This document shows, piece by piece, positions 6,731 through 14,861 of a stretch of DNA of 16,369 nucleotides. The position numbers and the translations under genes are program-made. The notes below the pieces were generated by a model, which saw nothing but the letters and a program-made list of their open reading frames with translations, was not told the DNA's origin and ran no database searches. Position 1 is the stretch's first letter. Each line of letters starts with the position of its first letter. Origin of the DNA: an uncultured Pseudomonadota bacterium (lineage in GTDB: Bacteria; Pseudomonadota; Gammaproteobacteria; Burkholderiales; SCOH01); NCBI GenBank assembly GCA_937863215.1, contig CALMFQ010000443.1, positions 1 to 16,369 on the forward strand, read 5' to 3'.

Positions 6731-8317
6731 TTACAACCCGTTCAGATCGATCCAGTCCGACGGATCTTTTGCCACCACATCCAGGAATGCCTTGACCACA
6801 TATGGATCGAACTGGCTGCCGGCCCGGTCACGAATATAGGTCAGAGCCTCGTTGATCGGCCACGGTTCCTTGTAGGGGCGGCGATGCACCAAGGCGTCGA
6901 ACACATCGACCACAGCGACGATTTTCGCCGCCAGGGGAATCGCATCGCCGCACAACCCAAGCGGATAGCCTCCGCCGTCATAGTGCTCGTGATGCCCGCC
7001 GGCAATCTGTGCGCCATAACTCAGATAGCTGTCGCCATCCACCATGGTGGCCGCACGAGCCAGAATCGTCTGCCCGCTGGCCGCGTGCTGCTGCATGATG
7101 CTGCGTTCCTCGGAGTCGTGTTTGCCCGGTTTGAGCAGAATATGGTCTGGTGTCGCCACCTTGCCGACGTCGTGCAGAATCGCCGCCGTACCCACCATCG
7201 ACAGAAAACTTTCGTTCAAATCGCCGGGGAAATGGCCACTGGCGCGCAAGCGGTGCGCCACCGCATCGGTCATGCGCTGTACTCGCAGAATATGATTGCC
7301 GGTGGTTTCGTCGCGATATTCCGCCAGATCGGCCAGCGCCACCACGGTAGCCTCGTGCGACGCTTTCAGCTGCTGATACAGGTAGAGATTATCGAGCGCT
7401 GCTGCAATCCGGTTGCAAAACACATTGAGCAGATCTTTCTGGTATTCGGCCAGCGGCCACGGCGGGGAAAACAGGATTACAAACTCATGCTGCTTCTGCG
7501 CCGAAATATACAACACGTCATACGGGTGCTCAAAAAAGCTGCGCCGGCCGGCAAAGGCCCGCTGCATCAATGGTGCCAGCGCATGGCTGTCGGTCATGTT
7601 CCCGTCGGCAATCAGTCCGGCATACTGGCCGGTGCCGGCAATCAAATGGCGCTGCAGACTGTTGTCGCGGTCGCGTTGCTGGGCGCACAGCACACCATCG
7701 GCGCCAACATTGAGAATGGCACTGATTTGCGCCAGCACGCCCGAGGCAAAATCCTGCAGCGAATGGCATTGGTACAGATTGGCAGCACCTTCGAGAATCT
7801 TGCCCAAGCCCTGACGTGAGTTTTCGATCGTCAGCAGACTCTCGTAGGTACGTAGCGAAGCAATCACCGTGGTGAACAATTTCTGCGTCGTCAGCTCGGT
7901 TTTTGCCTTGTAGTCGTTGATGTCGTATTCGACAATCACTCGCTGTTCCGGCGCCTGTCCCGGCTGGCCAGTGCGCAGCACGATGCGCACCAGCTGGTTG
8001 TTCAATTCCTGGCGGATACGCTGCACCAGCCGCAAGCCGGCATCATCGGTTTCCATTACCACATCCAGCAGCGCAATTGCGGCGTCCGGATGTTGTTGCA
8101 ACAACTCGAAACCGGCACTGGCAGAATAAGCAGACAGCATTTCCAGCGCCCGGCCGCGAAACTTGAGATTGCGCAATGCCATCTGTGTGACCAAATGCAC
8201 ATCCTGCTCATCATCAATGATCAGCACCTTCCAGGAGCGCTCCAGTTGCGCCCCAGCCATTGCAGGCTGCGCGGTATCGTCGATCAGCCAGTCTTCTTCC
8301 TGCCTCACGTCACTCAT
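6731..8317 (-). CDS. Response regulator with DUF3369 and HD-GYP domains (cyclic di-GMP phosphodiesterase)
   Basis: A 528-residue cytoplasmic signalling protein. The receiver domain spans about residues 29-155, with the acidic pair Asp35/Asp36, phospho-acceptor Asp85 (ALLDVVME), Thr116 and Lys137 all present. A DUF3369 region (about 160-310), which looks GAF-like, follows. The HD-GYP domain (about 320-515) has HD at 382-383 (LHDVGK) and an intact HHEHYDGGGYP signature at 442-452, so it should hydrolyse cyclic di-GMP. The start codon overlaps the stop of the upstream histidine kinase by 4 bp (ATGA), and a good Shine-Dalgarno (AGGAGGA) lies inside the kinase gene, indicating translational coupling and a cognate pair. 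Phosphorylation would link an envelope signal to lowered cyclic di-GMP and hence to motility or biofilm behaviour; the outputs are inferred. Confidence 0.94.
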   Translation of the reverse strand: MSDVRQEEDWLIDDTAQPAMAGAQLERSWKVLIIDDEQDVHLVTQMALRNLKFRGRALEMLSAYSASAGFELLQQHPDAAIALLDVVMETDDAGLRLVQRIRQELNNQLVRIVLRTGQPGQAPEQRVIVEYDINDYKAKTELTTQKLFTTVIASLRTYESLLTIENSRQGLGKILEGAANLYQCHSLQDFASGVLAQISAILNVGADGVLCAQQRDRDNSLQRHLIAGTGQYAGLIADGNMTDSHALAPLMQRAFAGRRSFFEHPYDVLYISAQKQHEFVILFSPPWPLAEYQKDLLNVFCNRIAAALDNLYLYQQLKASHEATVVALADLAEYRDETTGNHILRVQRMTDAVAHRLRASGHFPGDLNESFLSMVGTAAILHDVGKVATPDHILLKPGKHDSEERSIMQQHAASGQTILARAATMVDGDSYLSYGAQIAGGHHEHYDGGGYPLGLCGDAIPLAAKIVAVVDVFDALVHRRPYKEPWPINEALTYIRDRAGSQFDPYVVKAFLDVVAKDPSDWIDLNGL

Positions 8318-9888
8318 GCTTTATCCTCCTCGCTGCCGGTTACCGGCGCAACGGCTGGTATCCGGATCGTGAAACGGGTGCCCGCGCCAAGCTGGGATGC
8401 AACGTGAATCTCACCCCCGAGCCGCTGGGTCACAATGTTGTAGACGATATTCAACCCCAGCCCGGTGCCGCCATGGCCGCGCTTGGTGGTAAAAAACGGA
8501 TCGAAAATCTGCGCCAGATGCTCGGCAGCGATGCCTTTGCCGTTGTCGCTGCATTCGATCTGCACCGTATCGCCGTCGCGTAGCGCCACGATGGAAATCA
8601 AACCGCTGGAACCGGCATCGAATGCATGCATCAGCGAATTCATCAGCAGATTGGTCAATACCTGCGCCAGGCCGCCGGGAAAAGTATCCATGGCAATATT
8701 GCCGGCACAGTCGAGCTGTACCGAGATGGCGGTTTTTTTGAATTTAGGCCGCAAGCTGGTCAACACCTCGCCGATGTACTGCTGCAGATCAAACACCCGG
8801 CGCGAATCGCTGGTTTCGTCCACCGCCACCTGCTTGAAGCTCTGCACCAGGTTCGCCGCACGTTCGAGATTGCTCAGCACCAGCTGCGAGCTCTCCTGCG
8901 CCGTGGCGATAAAGTGGGCCACGGCGGATTTGCGGATCTGGCCGGCGGCGAATTCGGCATCGAGCTTGCGGCTCTCCTCCAGCAGAAACGAAGCGCTGGT
9001 AACCGCAATACCGACCGGCGTGTTGATTTCATGCGCAACTCCCGCCACCAAACCGCCAAGCGAAGCCATCTTCTCCGCCTGCACCAGGCTGGCCTGGGTG
9101 CGCTGCAACTCCTGCAAGGCGTAGGTGGATTTGGCATGTTCGCTGCGCAATTCGGCCTCGGCCTGCTTGCGGCGCTCGATGTCCGATACCAGCTTGGTCT
9201 CAATGTGGTTGAACGCCCGCACCACCGCACCGAACTCGTCCTGGCGTTCGGCTTTCAGCGTGGTGACTTCGGCTTCGTTAGCCAGATCGGTAAACGCCTG
9301 CACCAGCTGGCGCAACGGGTGCAGCACCACCCGATCGACGGTCAACGACAGCAGTAGCCACAGCAATACGTTCAATGTAAGAATTTCGGCGATTTTGCCG
9401 GACAACTGGCGCCACAATAATTCATCGATCGCCGCGCGGGAAAACCTGACCAATGCGTAGCCGATTTCACCCGACTGACTGCCCCGACTGGAGCCTGCAC
9501 CCTCAGCGCGCCAGAAAATCGGCACACGCATTGTCAGCCCGTCGGCAAGCGACAGCCGCTCAGCAGCCCCCCCCGGCTTGCGTTGTGCGCAGAACAGAAA
9601 GGACTTGTCCTGGGCACGTTGATAGACTTCGATCGCCAGCACTTCGGATGCTTTCAGCTCCGCATCCAGCAACGCAGCGGTCTGGGTAGTGTCGAAATTC
9701 CACAACGCAGCCGCCAGGCTAGGCTGCAAACGGCCAGCCACCGCCGCCTGCTGCGCGTGGAAGCGCAGCTCCAACTCGGTTTGCAGGCTCAGATACGAAT
9801 AGACGCCGGAAATGGCGAGCACGGTCGTCACGACCAGCACCAACAGTAGATTGAGTCTGAAGCCAATGCTGCGCGACGGTAGTGGCAC
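8314..9888 (-). CDS. Membrane sensor histidine kinase
   Basis: A 524-residue two-pass sensor kinase. A first membrane helix (about residues 11-34) and a second (about 167-186) bracket a periplasmic sensor of roughly 130 residues of unknown ligand. A HAMP-like/coiled-coil linker (about 187-270) is followed by the HisKA helix with phospho-acceptor His286 in AHEINTP. The catalytic domain shows the N box (LTNLLMNSLMHAF, about 411-423), the G1 box DNGKGI (448-453), the F box FDPFFTTK (462-469) and the G2 box GTGLGL (474-479), so it should be active. It starts with GTG (9886-9888); there is no strong Shine-Dalgarno and no better ATG nearby. It is cotranscribed with the HD-GYP response regulator, which overlaps its stop and is its likely phosphotransfer partner. 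The 72 bp upstream contain CATAAT and TATACT hexamers on the minus strand that may be its promoter. Confidence 0.93.
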   Translation of the reverse strand: MPLPSRSIGFRLNLLLVLVVTTVLAISGVYSYLSLQTELELRFHAQQAAVAGRLQPSLAAALWNFDTTQTAALLDAELKASEVLAIEVYQRAQDKSFLFCAQRKPGGAAERLSLADGLTMRVPIFWRAEGAGSSRGSQSGEIGYALVRFSRAAIDELLWRQLSGKIAEILTLNVLLWLLLSLTVDRVVLHPLRQLVQAFTDLANEAEVTTLKAERQDEFGAVVRAFNHIETKLVSDIERRKQAEAELRSEHAKSTYALQELQRTQASLVQAEKMASLGGLVAGVAHEINTPVGIAVTSASFLLEESRKLDAEFAAGQIRKSAVAHFIATAQESSQLVLSNLERAANLVQSFKQVAVDETSDSRRVFDLQQYIGEVLTSLRPKFKKTAISVQLDCAGNIAMDTFPGGLAQVLTNLLMNSLMHAFDAGSSGLISIVALRDGDTVQIECSDNGKGIAAEHLAQIFDPFFTTKRGHGGTGLGLNIVYNIVTQRLGGEIHVASQLGAGTRFTIRIPAVAPVTGSEEDKA

Positions 9889-9960
9889 GGTTCGCTCGCA
9901 ATCGGAGATTATGATTTCAGTATATTCACCGGCGGCAAGAAAACCATTGCTAACAAACCG

Positions 9961-10491
9961 TTAGGCTTTACCGTGTGCGCCAGCCAGATGATCGAGGGCA
10001 TTGCGCACATCGCGCTTGTAGTCGATGAAGTCCATACCGATGGCCGGAGCGCCGAGCCGGGCGGCCACGGCCGCCATCTGGCCGCGCAGGAATGCCAGCT
10101 GCAGCGACAGCTGGCTCAGCAGATCGCGGCTCCAGTCGCGACATTGCTGCTGATGACGGGTGCGGTACTCGACTTGGGAATCGAAGAATTCGTCAGGCTG
10201 GTTTTCCAGCCAGTGCTGCAAGGCGCGCACATCCTGGCGCAAAGCCTGGCAGGCAGCACGAAAATCGCGCGGCTCGGCGCCACCCCGGGCCGGCTCGCCA
10301 CGCAAATGCGCCCACCACCACAGCAGCTCGGAATGCTGCCGCGCCAACAACTGCAGCAGGCTGCCGACATGCGGAGCATCGACGCTCGATAGCGCCGATT
10401 CGTTGAGATGCGCCAACGCTTCGAACAGGCGGTCATTGGCCCAGTGCTGATAATCGATCTGATACAGGAAATGCTTTTTCCAGCTGAACAT
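9961..10491 (-). CDS. DinB-fold (DinB/YfiT-like) protein with altered metal site
   Basis: A 176-residue four-helix-bundle protein of the DinB superfamily, recognised from the opening YQIDYQHWANDRLFEALAHL, the helix-two stretch SLLQLLARQHSELLWWW and the later LAFLRGQM. Members are often metal-dependent thiol transferases or damage-inducible proteins of unknown role. In the usual C-terminal motif HxxHHRGQ the histidines are the metal ligands; here the corresponding residues read QLAFLRGQ, so those ligands appear to be lost. The start at 10491 is fixed by AGAGGAGG six nt upstream; a farther in-frame start at 10518 has no such site. It follows the thioredoxin-like gene by 31 bp on the same strand and is probably cotranscribed with it. 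No function is assigned. Confidence 0.8.
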   Translation of the reverse strand: MFSWKKHFLYQIDYQHWANDRLFEALAHLNESALSSVDAPHVGSLLQLLARQHSELLWWWAHLRGEPARGGAEPRDFRAACQALRQDVRALQHWLENQPDEFFDSQVEYRTRHQQQCRDWSRDLLSQLSLQLAFLRGQMAAVAARLGAPAIGMDFIDYKRDVRNALDHLAGAHGKA

Positions 10492-10522
10492 GATGAACCT
10501 CCTCTGCCAGCCACGCACCGCA

Positions 10523-11029
10523 TCAGGATTCTTGCAGCTTGGCCTCGATCAGTTGATGTACCTGTTTGAAATCCGGTTCGCCCAGATAGCGCTGGACGAT
10601 ACGCCCCTGCCGGTCGATGACGAACGAAGTCGGCGTGCCCACCACGCCGCCGAACGCCTGTGCCACGGCACCGCCGGTATCCAGCGCCACGGTGAACGGC
10701 AGTTTGTTGCTTTGAGCATAGTTCATTACGTATTCGGGCGGGTCATACTCCATTGCCACCGCTACAGTCTCGAAACCGCGGCCGTTGTACTTGCGCCAGG
10801 TATCGACCAGCGACGGCATTTCGTGGATGCAGCCAGGGCAGCTGGTGGCCCAGAAATTCACCAGCACCACTTTGCCGCGCAGCTGTGCCAGATTCAGCGG
10901 CTGTTGCTGCAGCGTCTGGAATGTAACCGCCGGAGCGGTCTCCTTCTGCCCGGTAAAATACACGCCAGCGCCCAGCGCGGCGGCCAGCACGCCGCCGGCA
11001 ACGGCCCATTTGAATGTTTGATTGCTCAC
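10523..11029 (-). CDS. TlpA-like membrane-anchored thioredoxin (thiol-disulfide oxidoreductase)
   Basis: A 168-residue periplasm-facing thioredoxin-fold protein of the TlpA/ResA/DsbE-like class. Residues 1-28 form a signal anchor (QTFKWAVAGGVLAAALGAGVYF), the active-site motif CPGC occupies residues 64-67 in WATSCPGCIHEMP, and the cis-proline loop is seen as GTPTSFVIDRQG. The start is taken as GTG at 11027-11029, because the next ATG upstream would lie far inside the divergent gene and would add residues unlike the family, and because a perfect TATAAT lies 31 bp upstream. Such proteins reduce disulfides in periplasmic clients, for instance during cytochrome c maturation; the client here is unknown. 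DinB-fold and kinase genes follow on the same strand. Confidence 0.9.
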   Translation of the reverse strand: MSNQTFKWAVAGGVLAAALGAGVYFTGQKETAPAVTFQTLQQQPLNLAQLRGKVVLVNFWATSCPGCIHEMPSLVDTWRKYNGRGFETVAVAMEYDPPEYVMNYAQSNKLPFTVALDTGGAVAQAFGGVVGTPTSFVIDRQGRIVQRYLGEPDFKQVHQLIEAKLQES

Positions 11030-11126
11030 GTCGCCAATCCACCCGCAAAGAGATTCCCGATTATAACGCGCCGCGCCGGGATCGCCGACAAGCGGGTAAA
11101 ATGCCGCAAAAACAACGCTGCAACCA
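11030..11126. promoter_or_regulatory. Divergent promoter region between tlpA-like and DUF748 genes
   Basis: On the minus strand a perfect TATAAT (11060-11065) gives a start near 11053 for the thioredoxin gene; the -35 at normal spacing is poor (TCGGCG). On the plus strand TAAAAT (11097-11102) could be the -10 for the DUF748 gene with a very short leader of about 18 nt. Both are consensus matches only. Confidence 0.45.
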
Positions 11127-14100
11127 ATGAAAACACCTGCCAACGGCCGCTGGTCCGGCCGCATGAAAACAACGCTGATCGCCCTGGCGGCAATGGAACT
11201 GGCCCTGCTGGCCGCCCCTGCGCTACTGCGCAGCACCGTCGAAGACCGTCTCGGCCAATATCTGCAGCGCAAGGTCGAAATCCACGCACTGTCGCTGAAC
11301 CCGCTGACGCTGACCATGCACGCCAGCGGTGTCAGCGTCGCAAGCTTCGGCGGCGAACGCCAGCTGGTGTTCGACCAATTGCAGATCGACGCCAATCTGT
11401 GGGGATCGCTGCGCCATCGCGGCGTGGTGATCGATTCGGTGGCGCTGAACCGGCCTTACCTCTATCTGGCACGCTTGGGCGAGAATCGCTACAACATTTC
11501 CGATCTGATCGAGAAATTCCTCAACCAGCCCAAAAGCGACGAGCCGGCGCGCTTCTCGCTCAACAATCTGACGCTGCGGCAGGGCCGGATCGTATTCGAC
11601 GACCGGCCGCTGCAGACACGCCAGGACGTCAGCCAGCTGCAGCTGAGCGTACCGTTCGTATCCAACCTGCCGTATCTGCTCGATGACCCGGTAAAACCGT
11701 CGATATCCGGCCTGCTCAACGGCGCACGCTTTGCCTCGACTGCCCGCACCAGGCCGTTCAGCCAGGCGCACGAATCGACCATCGATATCAGCCTCGACGA
11801 CGTCGATGTAACGCATTATCTCGGCTACCTGCCAACCGCGCTGCGCTTCCGCATCGCCTCGGCGCGGCTCGACAGCAAGCTGACATTGAGCTTCAGCCAG
11901 CCGCCGGAACAGGCACCGAGCATCGCACTGGCCGGCAAGCTCGGCGTGCGCGGGCTGAAACTGCAACAGCCGGACGGCACGCCGCTGCTCGGCTGGCAGC
12001 AGGCAGAACTGGAAATCGCCCGGCTGGAGCCGCTGCAGCAGCGCTACCGGCTACGCCGGCTGAGCTTGCTGCACCCGGAAGTTTGGCTGCAGCGCAGCAA
12101 AAATGGCCAATTCAATCTGCAGCAGGCGTTCAGTATGGCGCCAAGCGGCGCGCCAGCCAGCGCCGCAACACCCAAGCCAACCGGCCCGGCACTGCAACTC
12201 GCGCTTGACTCCCTTGCCCTGCAGCAGGGTCAGCTGCACTGGCAGGACGACCGGACCGGCTTCGCCACCAGCCTCACCCCGATCGATCTGCAACTGCGGC
12301 AGTTTGCGCTGAAGCCGGGCCAGGCGAGCAGTTTCAGTGCCACGCTGAGTTCCGATCGGGGAGAACGGCTGGCAGCACAAGGGCAATTCAGGCTGCAGCC
12401 GTTCGCACTCGATAGCCGGATCGAAGCGCGCCAGCTGGCACTGCCCCATTACGCGCCGTATTACCGCGATCTGCTGCGCATCCGCCTCGCCGGCGGCAGC
12501 CTCGACGGTCAGGGGCAGCTCGGCATCGACACACAGGGAATCCGCCTGACGCAGCTGCAACTCGGCCTCAGCGATACACGCCTGTTGCCGCCGCAGGGCA
12601 AACAGCCGTTCCTGACCCTGCCGACGCTGAACCTGCAGCAAGCCAATATCGATCTGGCGCAACGCAAACTGCAGATCGGCAGCATCGACAGCAGCGGCCT
12701 GCAACTGAAGCTGCACCGCAATCAGCAGGGCCAGCTCGACCTGCAGCAATGGCTGGCGCCAGCCGCCGCTGCTGACACGGCAACGGCAAAACCGCTGCGT
12801 CCGGCAGCGCAATGGACACTCGGCCTGCAACAACTGGCACTCAGCGACTACGCGCTGGATTTTTTCGACGAAGCACCGGTCGAGGACGCGCACATCCGGC
12901 TGTCGCAACTGCAACTGCAGGCGCGCGATGTGTCGCCGGACAAACCGGCGAGCGTCGAACTGAGCACGCGCATCAACCGCAGCGGCCAGCTCAAGCTCAG
13001 CGGCACACTGCGGCCACAGCCACTGGCAGCCGATCTGCGGCTCAGCGCCAGTGCCATCGAGCTGGTGCCGCTGCAACCTTATTTCGGTCAGCGGCTGAAC
13101 ATCACGCTCACCCGCGGCAATTTCAGCGGCGGCGGTAAATTGCGTTTCAGCACCGGGCCGAAAACCCGCTTCAGCTTCGCCGGCGACGCACGCATTGACC
13201 GGCTGGCCAGCCTCGACAAAGTGAACACCGCCGATTTCGTCAACTGGCGGGCGCTGCAGCTCGATGGCATCGCCGCCAGCGACAGCCGCGTGGCAGTCGA
13301 ACGCATTGCACTCAACGACTTCTACGCGCGGCTGCTGGTCAACCCGAACGGCCGGCTGAACCTGCTCGACATCGTGGTAAACGACCACGCAAGCGGCGCC
13401 ACTTCGCTGACCAGTGTCCAGCTGCCGGCGGCGTCGCCCCCGGCAACGGCGGCCACGCCAGACAAGGCCGAGCCGTTCCCGGTGCGCATCGGCGAGGTGC
13501 AACTTGCCGGCGGCAACGTACAGTTCAGCGACTACTTCATCCGCCCCAATTACAGCGCCAACATGACGCAGATCGGCGGCAGCATCAGCGGACTGGCATC
13601 GGCAGCCGACAGTCGCGCAAGCATCGACCTGCAGGGCAGCGTCAACAACAACGCGCAGTTCACGCTGGCCGGCAGCCTGAATCCGCTGGCCAAGCAGCTG
13701 TATCTCGACATCAAGGCCGGCATCAAGGGCTTCGAGATGATCCCGACCTCGCCCTATGCCGGCAAATACGCCGGTTACGGCATCGACAAGGGCAAGCTGT
13801 CGATGGACATCAGTTATTTTGTCGAGCAGAACCGGCTCAAGGCGCAGAACCATCTGTTCCTCGACCAGCTCACGCTCGGCGACAAGGTCGACAGCCCCGA
13901 CGCAACCTCGCTGCCGGTACGGCTGGCGTTGTCGCTGTTGCAGAACCGGCGCGGCGAAATCGATCTCAACCTGCCGATCGAAGGCAGCCTGGACGACCCG
14001 CAGTTCAAAATCGGCAGCGTAATCGTGCAGGTGCTGAAAAATCTGCTGGAAAAAGCGGTCACGGCGCCATTTGCACTGCTTGCTCCGGGCGGCGGCGAAC

Positions 14101-14660
14101 AACTGTCCAGTATCGAATTCGCGCCGGGCAGTGCCGAACTGAATGCCGCGGCACAGGCGCGGCTCACCACGCTGGCCACCGCACTGTACGACCGGCCGGC
14201 GCTGCAACTGGAAATCGCCGGCCAGGCGGATGCCGGAGTCGATCGCGAGGGGTTGAAACGACAGATGCTGGAGCAGAAAATCCGCGCGCAGAAACTGCGG
14301 CAACTGGCGCGCCAGGGGCAAACGACGGACGAAGCGCAACCGGTCAGCCGTGCGGAATATCCCGCCCTGCTCAAGGCGGTGTACCAGGATGAGGATTTCG
14401 CCAAACCGCGCAACCTGATCGGGCTGGCCAAAGAGCTACCGCTGGCGGAAATGGAAAAACTGCTGCTCGATCATTTTGATGTCAAGCCCGACGACCTGCA
14501 GCAGCTTGCCGGCCGCCGCGCCTTTGCCGCGAAAAATGCACTGATCCGCAGCGGCAGAGTCGAAGAAGCGCGCTTGTTCATCGTTGCCGCCAAGCCTGCC
14601 GACAACGGCAACCGGCCGGGCAGCGCCGCCGGCGCCAATTTCACTCTCGCCGGACACTGA
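11127..14660 (+). CDS. DUF748 domain-containing AsmA-like envelope protein
   Basis: A 1177-residue protein of the DUF748 family, related to AsmA/TamB-type repeat proteins that span the periplasm and are thought to help move lipids to the outer membrane. It opens with a basic stretch and a hydrophobic signal-anchor helix (about residues 13-31, TLIALAAMELALLAAPALL), followed by about 950 residues of alternating beta-strand repeats (many L-x-L-x-L patterns, with QLQL and LSG elements) typical of an elongated beta groove. Pro/Ala/Thr-rich linkers occur near residues 337-353 and 765-785. Near residue 990 an OmpA-like segment begins (SSIEFAPGSAELNAAAQARL). Neither the ATG at 11127 nor the one at 11163 has a clear Shine-Dalgarno; the first is kept because it retains the positively charged lead-in. 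It is monocistronic and divergent from the thioredoxin gene. The lipid-transfer role is inferred from the superfamily. Confidence 0.88.
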   Translation: MKTPANGRWSGRMKTTLIALAAMELALLAAPALLRSTVEDRLGQYLQRKVEIHALSLNPLTLTMHASGVSVASFGGERQLVFDQLQIDANLWGSLRHRGVVIDSVALNRPYLYLARLGENRYNISDLIEKFLNQPKSDEPARFSLNNLTLRQGRIVFDDRPLQTRQDVSQLQLSVPFVSNLPYLLDDPVKPSISGLLNGARFASTARTRPFSQAHESTIDISLDDVDVTHYLGYLPTALRFRIASARLDSKLTLSFSQPPEQAPSIALAGKLGVRGLKLQQPDGTPLLGWQQAELEIARLEPLQQRYRLRRLSLLHPEVWLQRSKNGQFNLQQAFSMAPSGAPASAATPKPTGPALQLALDSLALQQGQLHWQDDRTGFATSLTPIDLQLRQFALKPGQASSFSATLSSDRGERLAAQGQFRLQPFALDSRIEARQLALPHYAPYYRDLLRIRLAGGSLDGQGQLGIDTQGIRLTQLQLGLSDTRLLPPQGKQPFLTLPTLNLQQANIDLAQRKLQIGSIDSSGLQLKLHRNQQGQLDLQQWLAPAAAADTATAKPLRPAAQWTLGLQQLALSDYALDFFDEAPVEDAHIRLSQLQLQARDVSPDKPASVELSTRINRSGQLKLSGTLRPQPLAADLRLSASAIELVPLQPYFGQRLNITLTRGNFSGGGKLRFSTGPKTRFSFAGDARIDRLASLDKVNTADFVNWRALQLDGIAASDSRVAVERIALNDFYARLLVNPNGRLNLLDIVVNDHASGATSLTSVQLPAASPPATAATPDKAEPFPVRIGEVQLAGGNVQFSDYFIRPNYSANMTQIGGSISGLASAADSRASIDLQGSVNNNAQFTLAGSLNPLAKQLYLDIKAGIKGFEMIPTSPYAGKYAGYGIDKGKLSMDISYFVEQNRLKAQNHLFLDQLTLGDKVDSPDATSLPVRLALSLLQNRRGEIDLNLPIEGSLDDPQFKIGSVIVQVLKNLLEKAVTAPFALLAPGGGEQLSSIEFAPGSAELNAAAQARLTTLATALYDRPALQLEIAGQADAGVDREGLKRQMLEQKIRAQKLRQLARQGQTTDEAQPVSRAEYPALLKAVYQDEDFAKPRNLIGLAKELPLAEMEKLLLDHFDVKPDDLQQLAGRRAFAAKNALIRSGRVEEARLFIVAAKPADNGNRPGSAAGANFTLAGH

Positions 14661-14691
14661 TTGCCCGGTGCAGCCACCACGACCAAGCGAG

Positions 14692-14715
14692 GCAGAGCCG
14701 CTGCGGCGGCTCTGC
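14692..14715. other. GC-rich hairpin after the DUF748 gene
   Basis: GCAGAGCCGC pairs with GCGGCTCTGC (10-bp perfect stem, TGCG loop) 31 bp after the stop codon. There is no T tract on either side, so it is not a standard intrinsic terminator; it may be an mRNA 3' end stabiliser or a weak terminator. Confidence 0.5.
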
Positions 14716-14780
14716 AAGCCCATGATATATGGCCGTATATTGATCCATCGCAAGCAATTCTCATTTTCTGCCTGCAGCCA

Positions 14781-14809
14781 TTGACCCTGTAATCTTGAGG
14801 GCTTATCAT
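14781..14809 (+). promoter_or_regulatory. Sigma70 promoter of feoAB
   Basis: TTGACC (14781-14786) and TATCAT (14804-14809) each match five of six consensus positions and are separated by the ideal 17 bp. Transcription should begin near 14816, inside the Fur box. Confidence 0.75.
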
Positions 14810-14811
14810 TC

Positions 14812-14830
14812 GATAACCATTCTCATTAAC
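14812..14830. promoter_or_regulatory. Fur box controlling feoAB
   Basis: GATAACCATTCTCATTAAC, read on the opposite strand, matches the 19-bp Fur consensus GATAATGATAATCATTATC at 15 positions. It begins 3 bp after the -10 element and covers the transcription start, so iron-loaded Fur would block RNA polymerase. A second, poorer match (12 of 19) lies at 14750-14768, upstream of the -35. Confidence 0.8.
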
Positions 14831-14861
14831 GTTTTGCCGCATATGGAGGCACTCGTCGATC

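Noticed and set aside
5252..7819. Two long plus-strand open frames opposite the exonuclease fusion and HD-GYP genes
   Set aside because: They have low-complexity His/Gln/Arg-rich translations and no ribosome-binding site, while the minus-strand proteins carry complete catalytic motifs.
10492..10518. Earlier start for the DinB-fold gene
   Set aside because: It has no ribosome-binding site, whereas AGAGGAGG lies 6 nt before the start at 10491.
11030..11395. N-terminal extension of the thioredoxin-like protein to an ATG at 11395
   Set aside because: It would overlap the DUF748 gene by about 270 bp and place 122 unrelated residues before a clean signal anchor; the GTG at 11029 fits the promoter and family length.
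12051..14339. A 762-residue minus-strand open frame inside the DUF748 gene
   Set aside because: It is an antisense shadow of GC-rich sequence with no family resemblance; the plus-strand frame is continuous and shows AsmA-like repeats.
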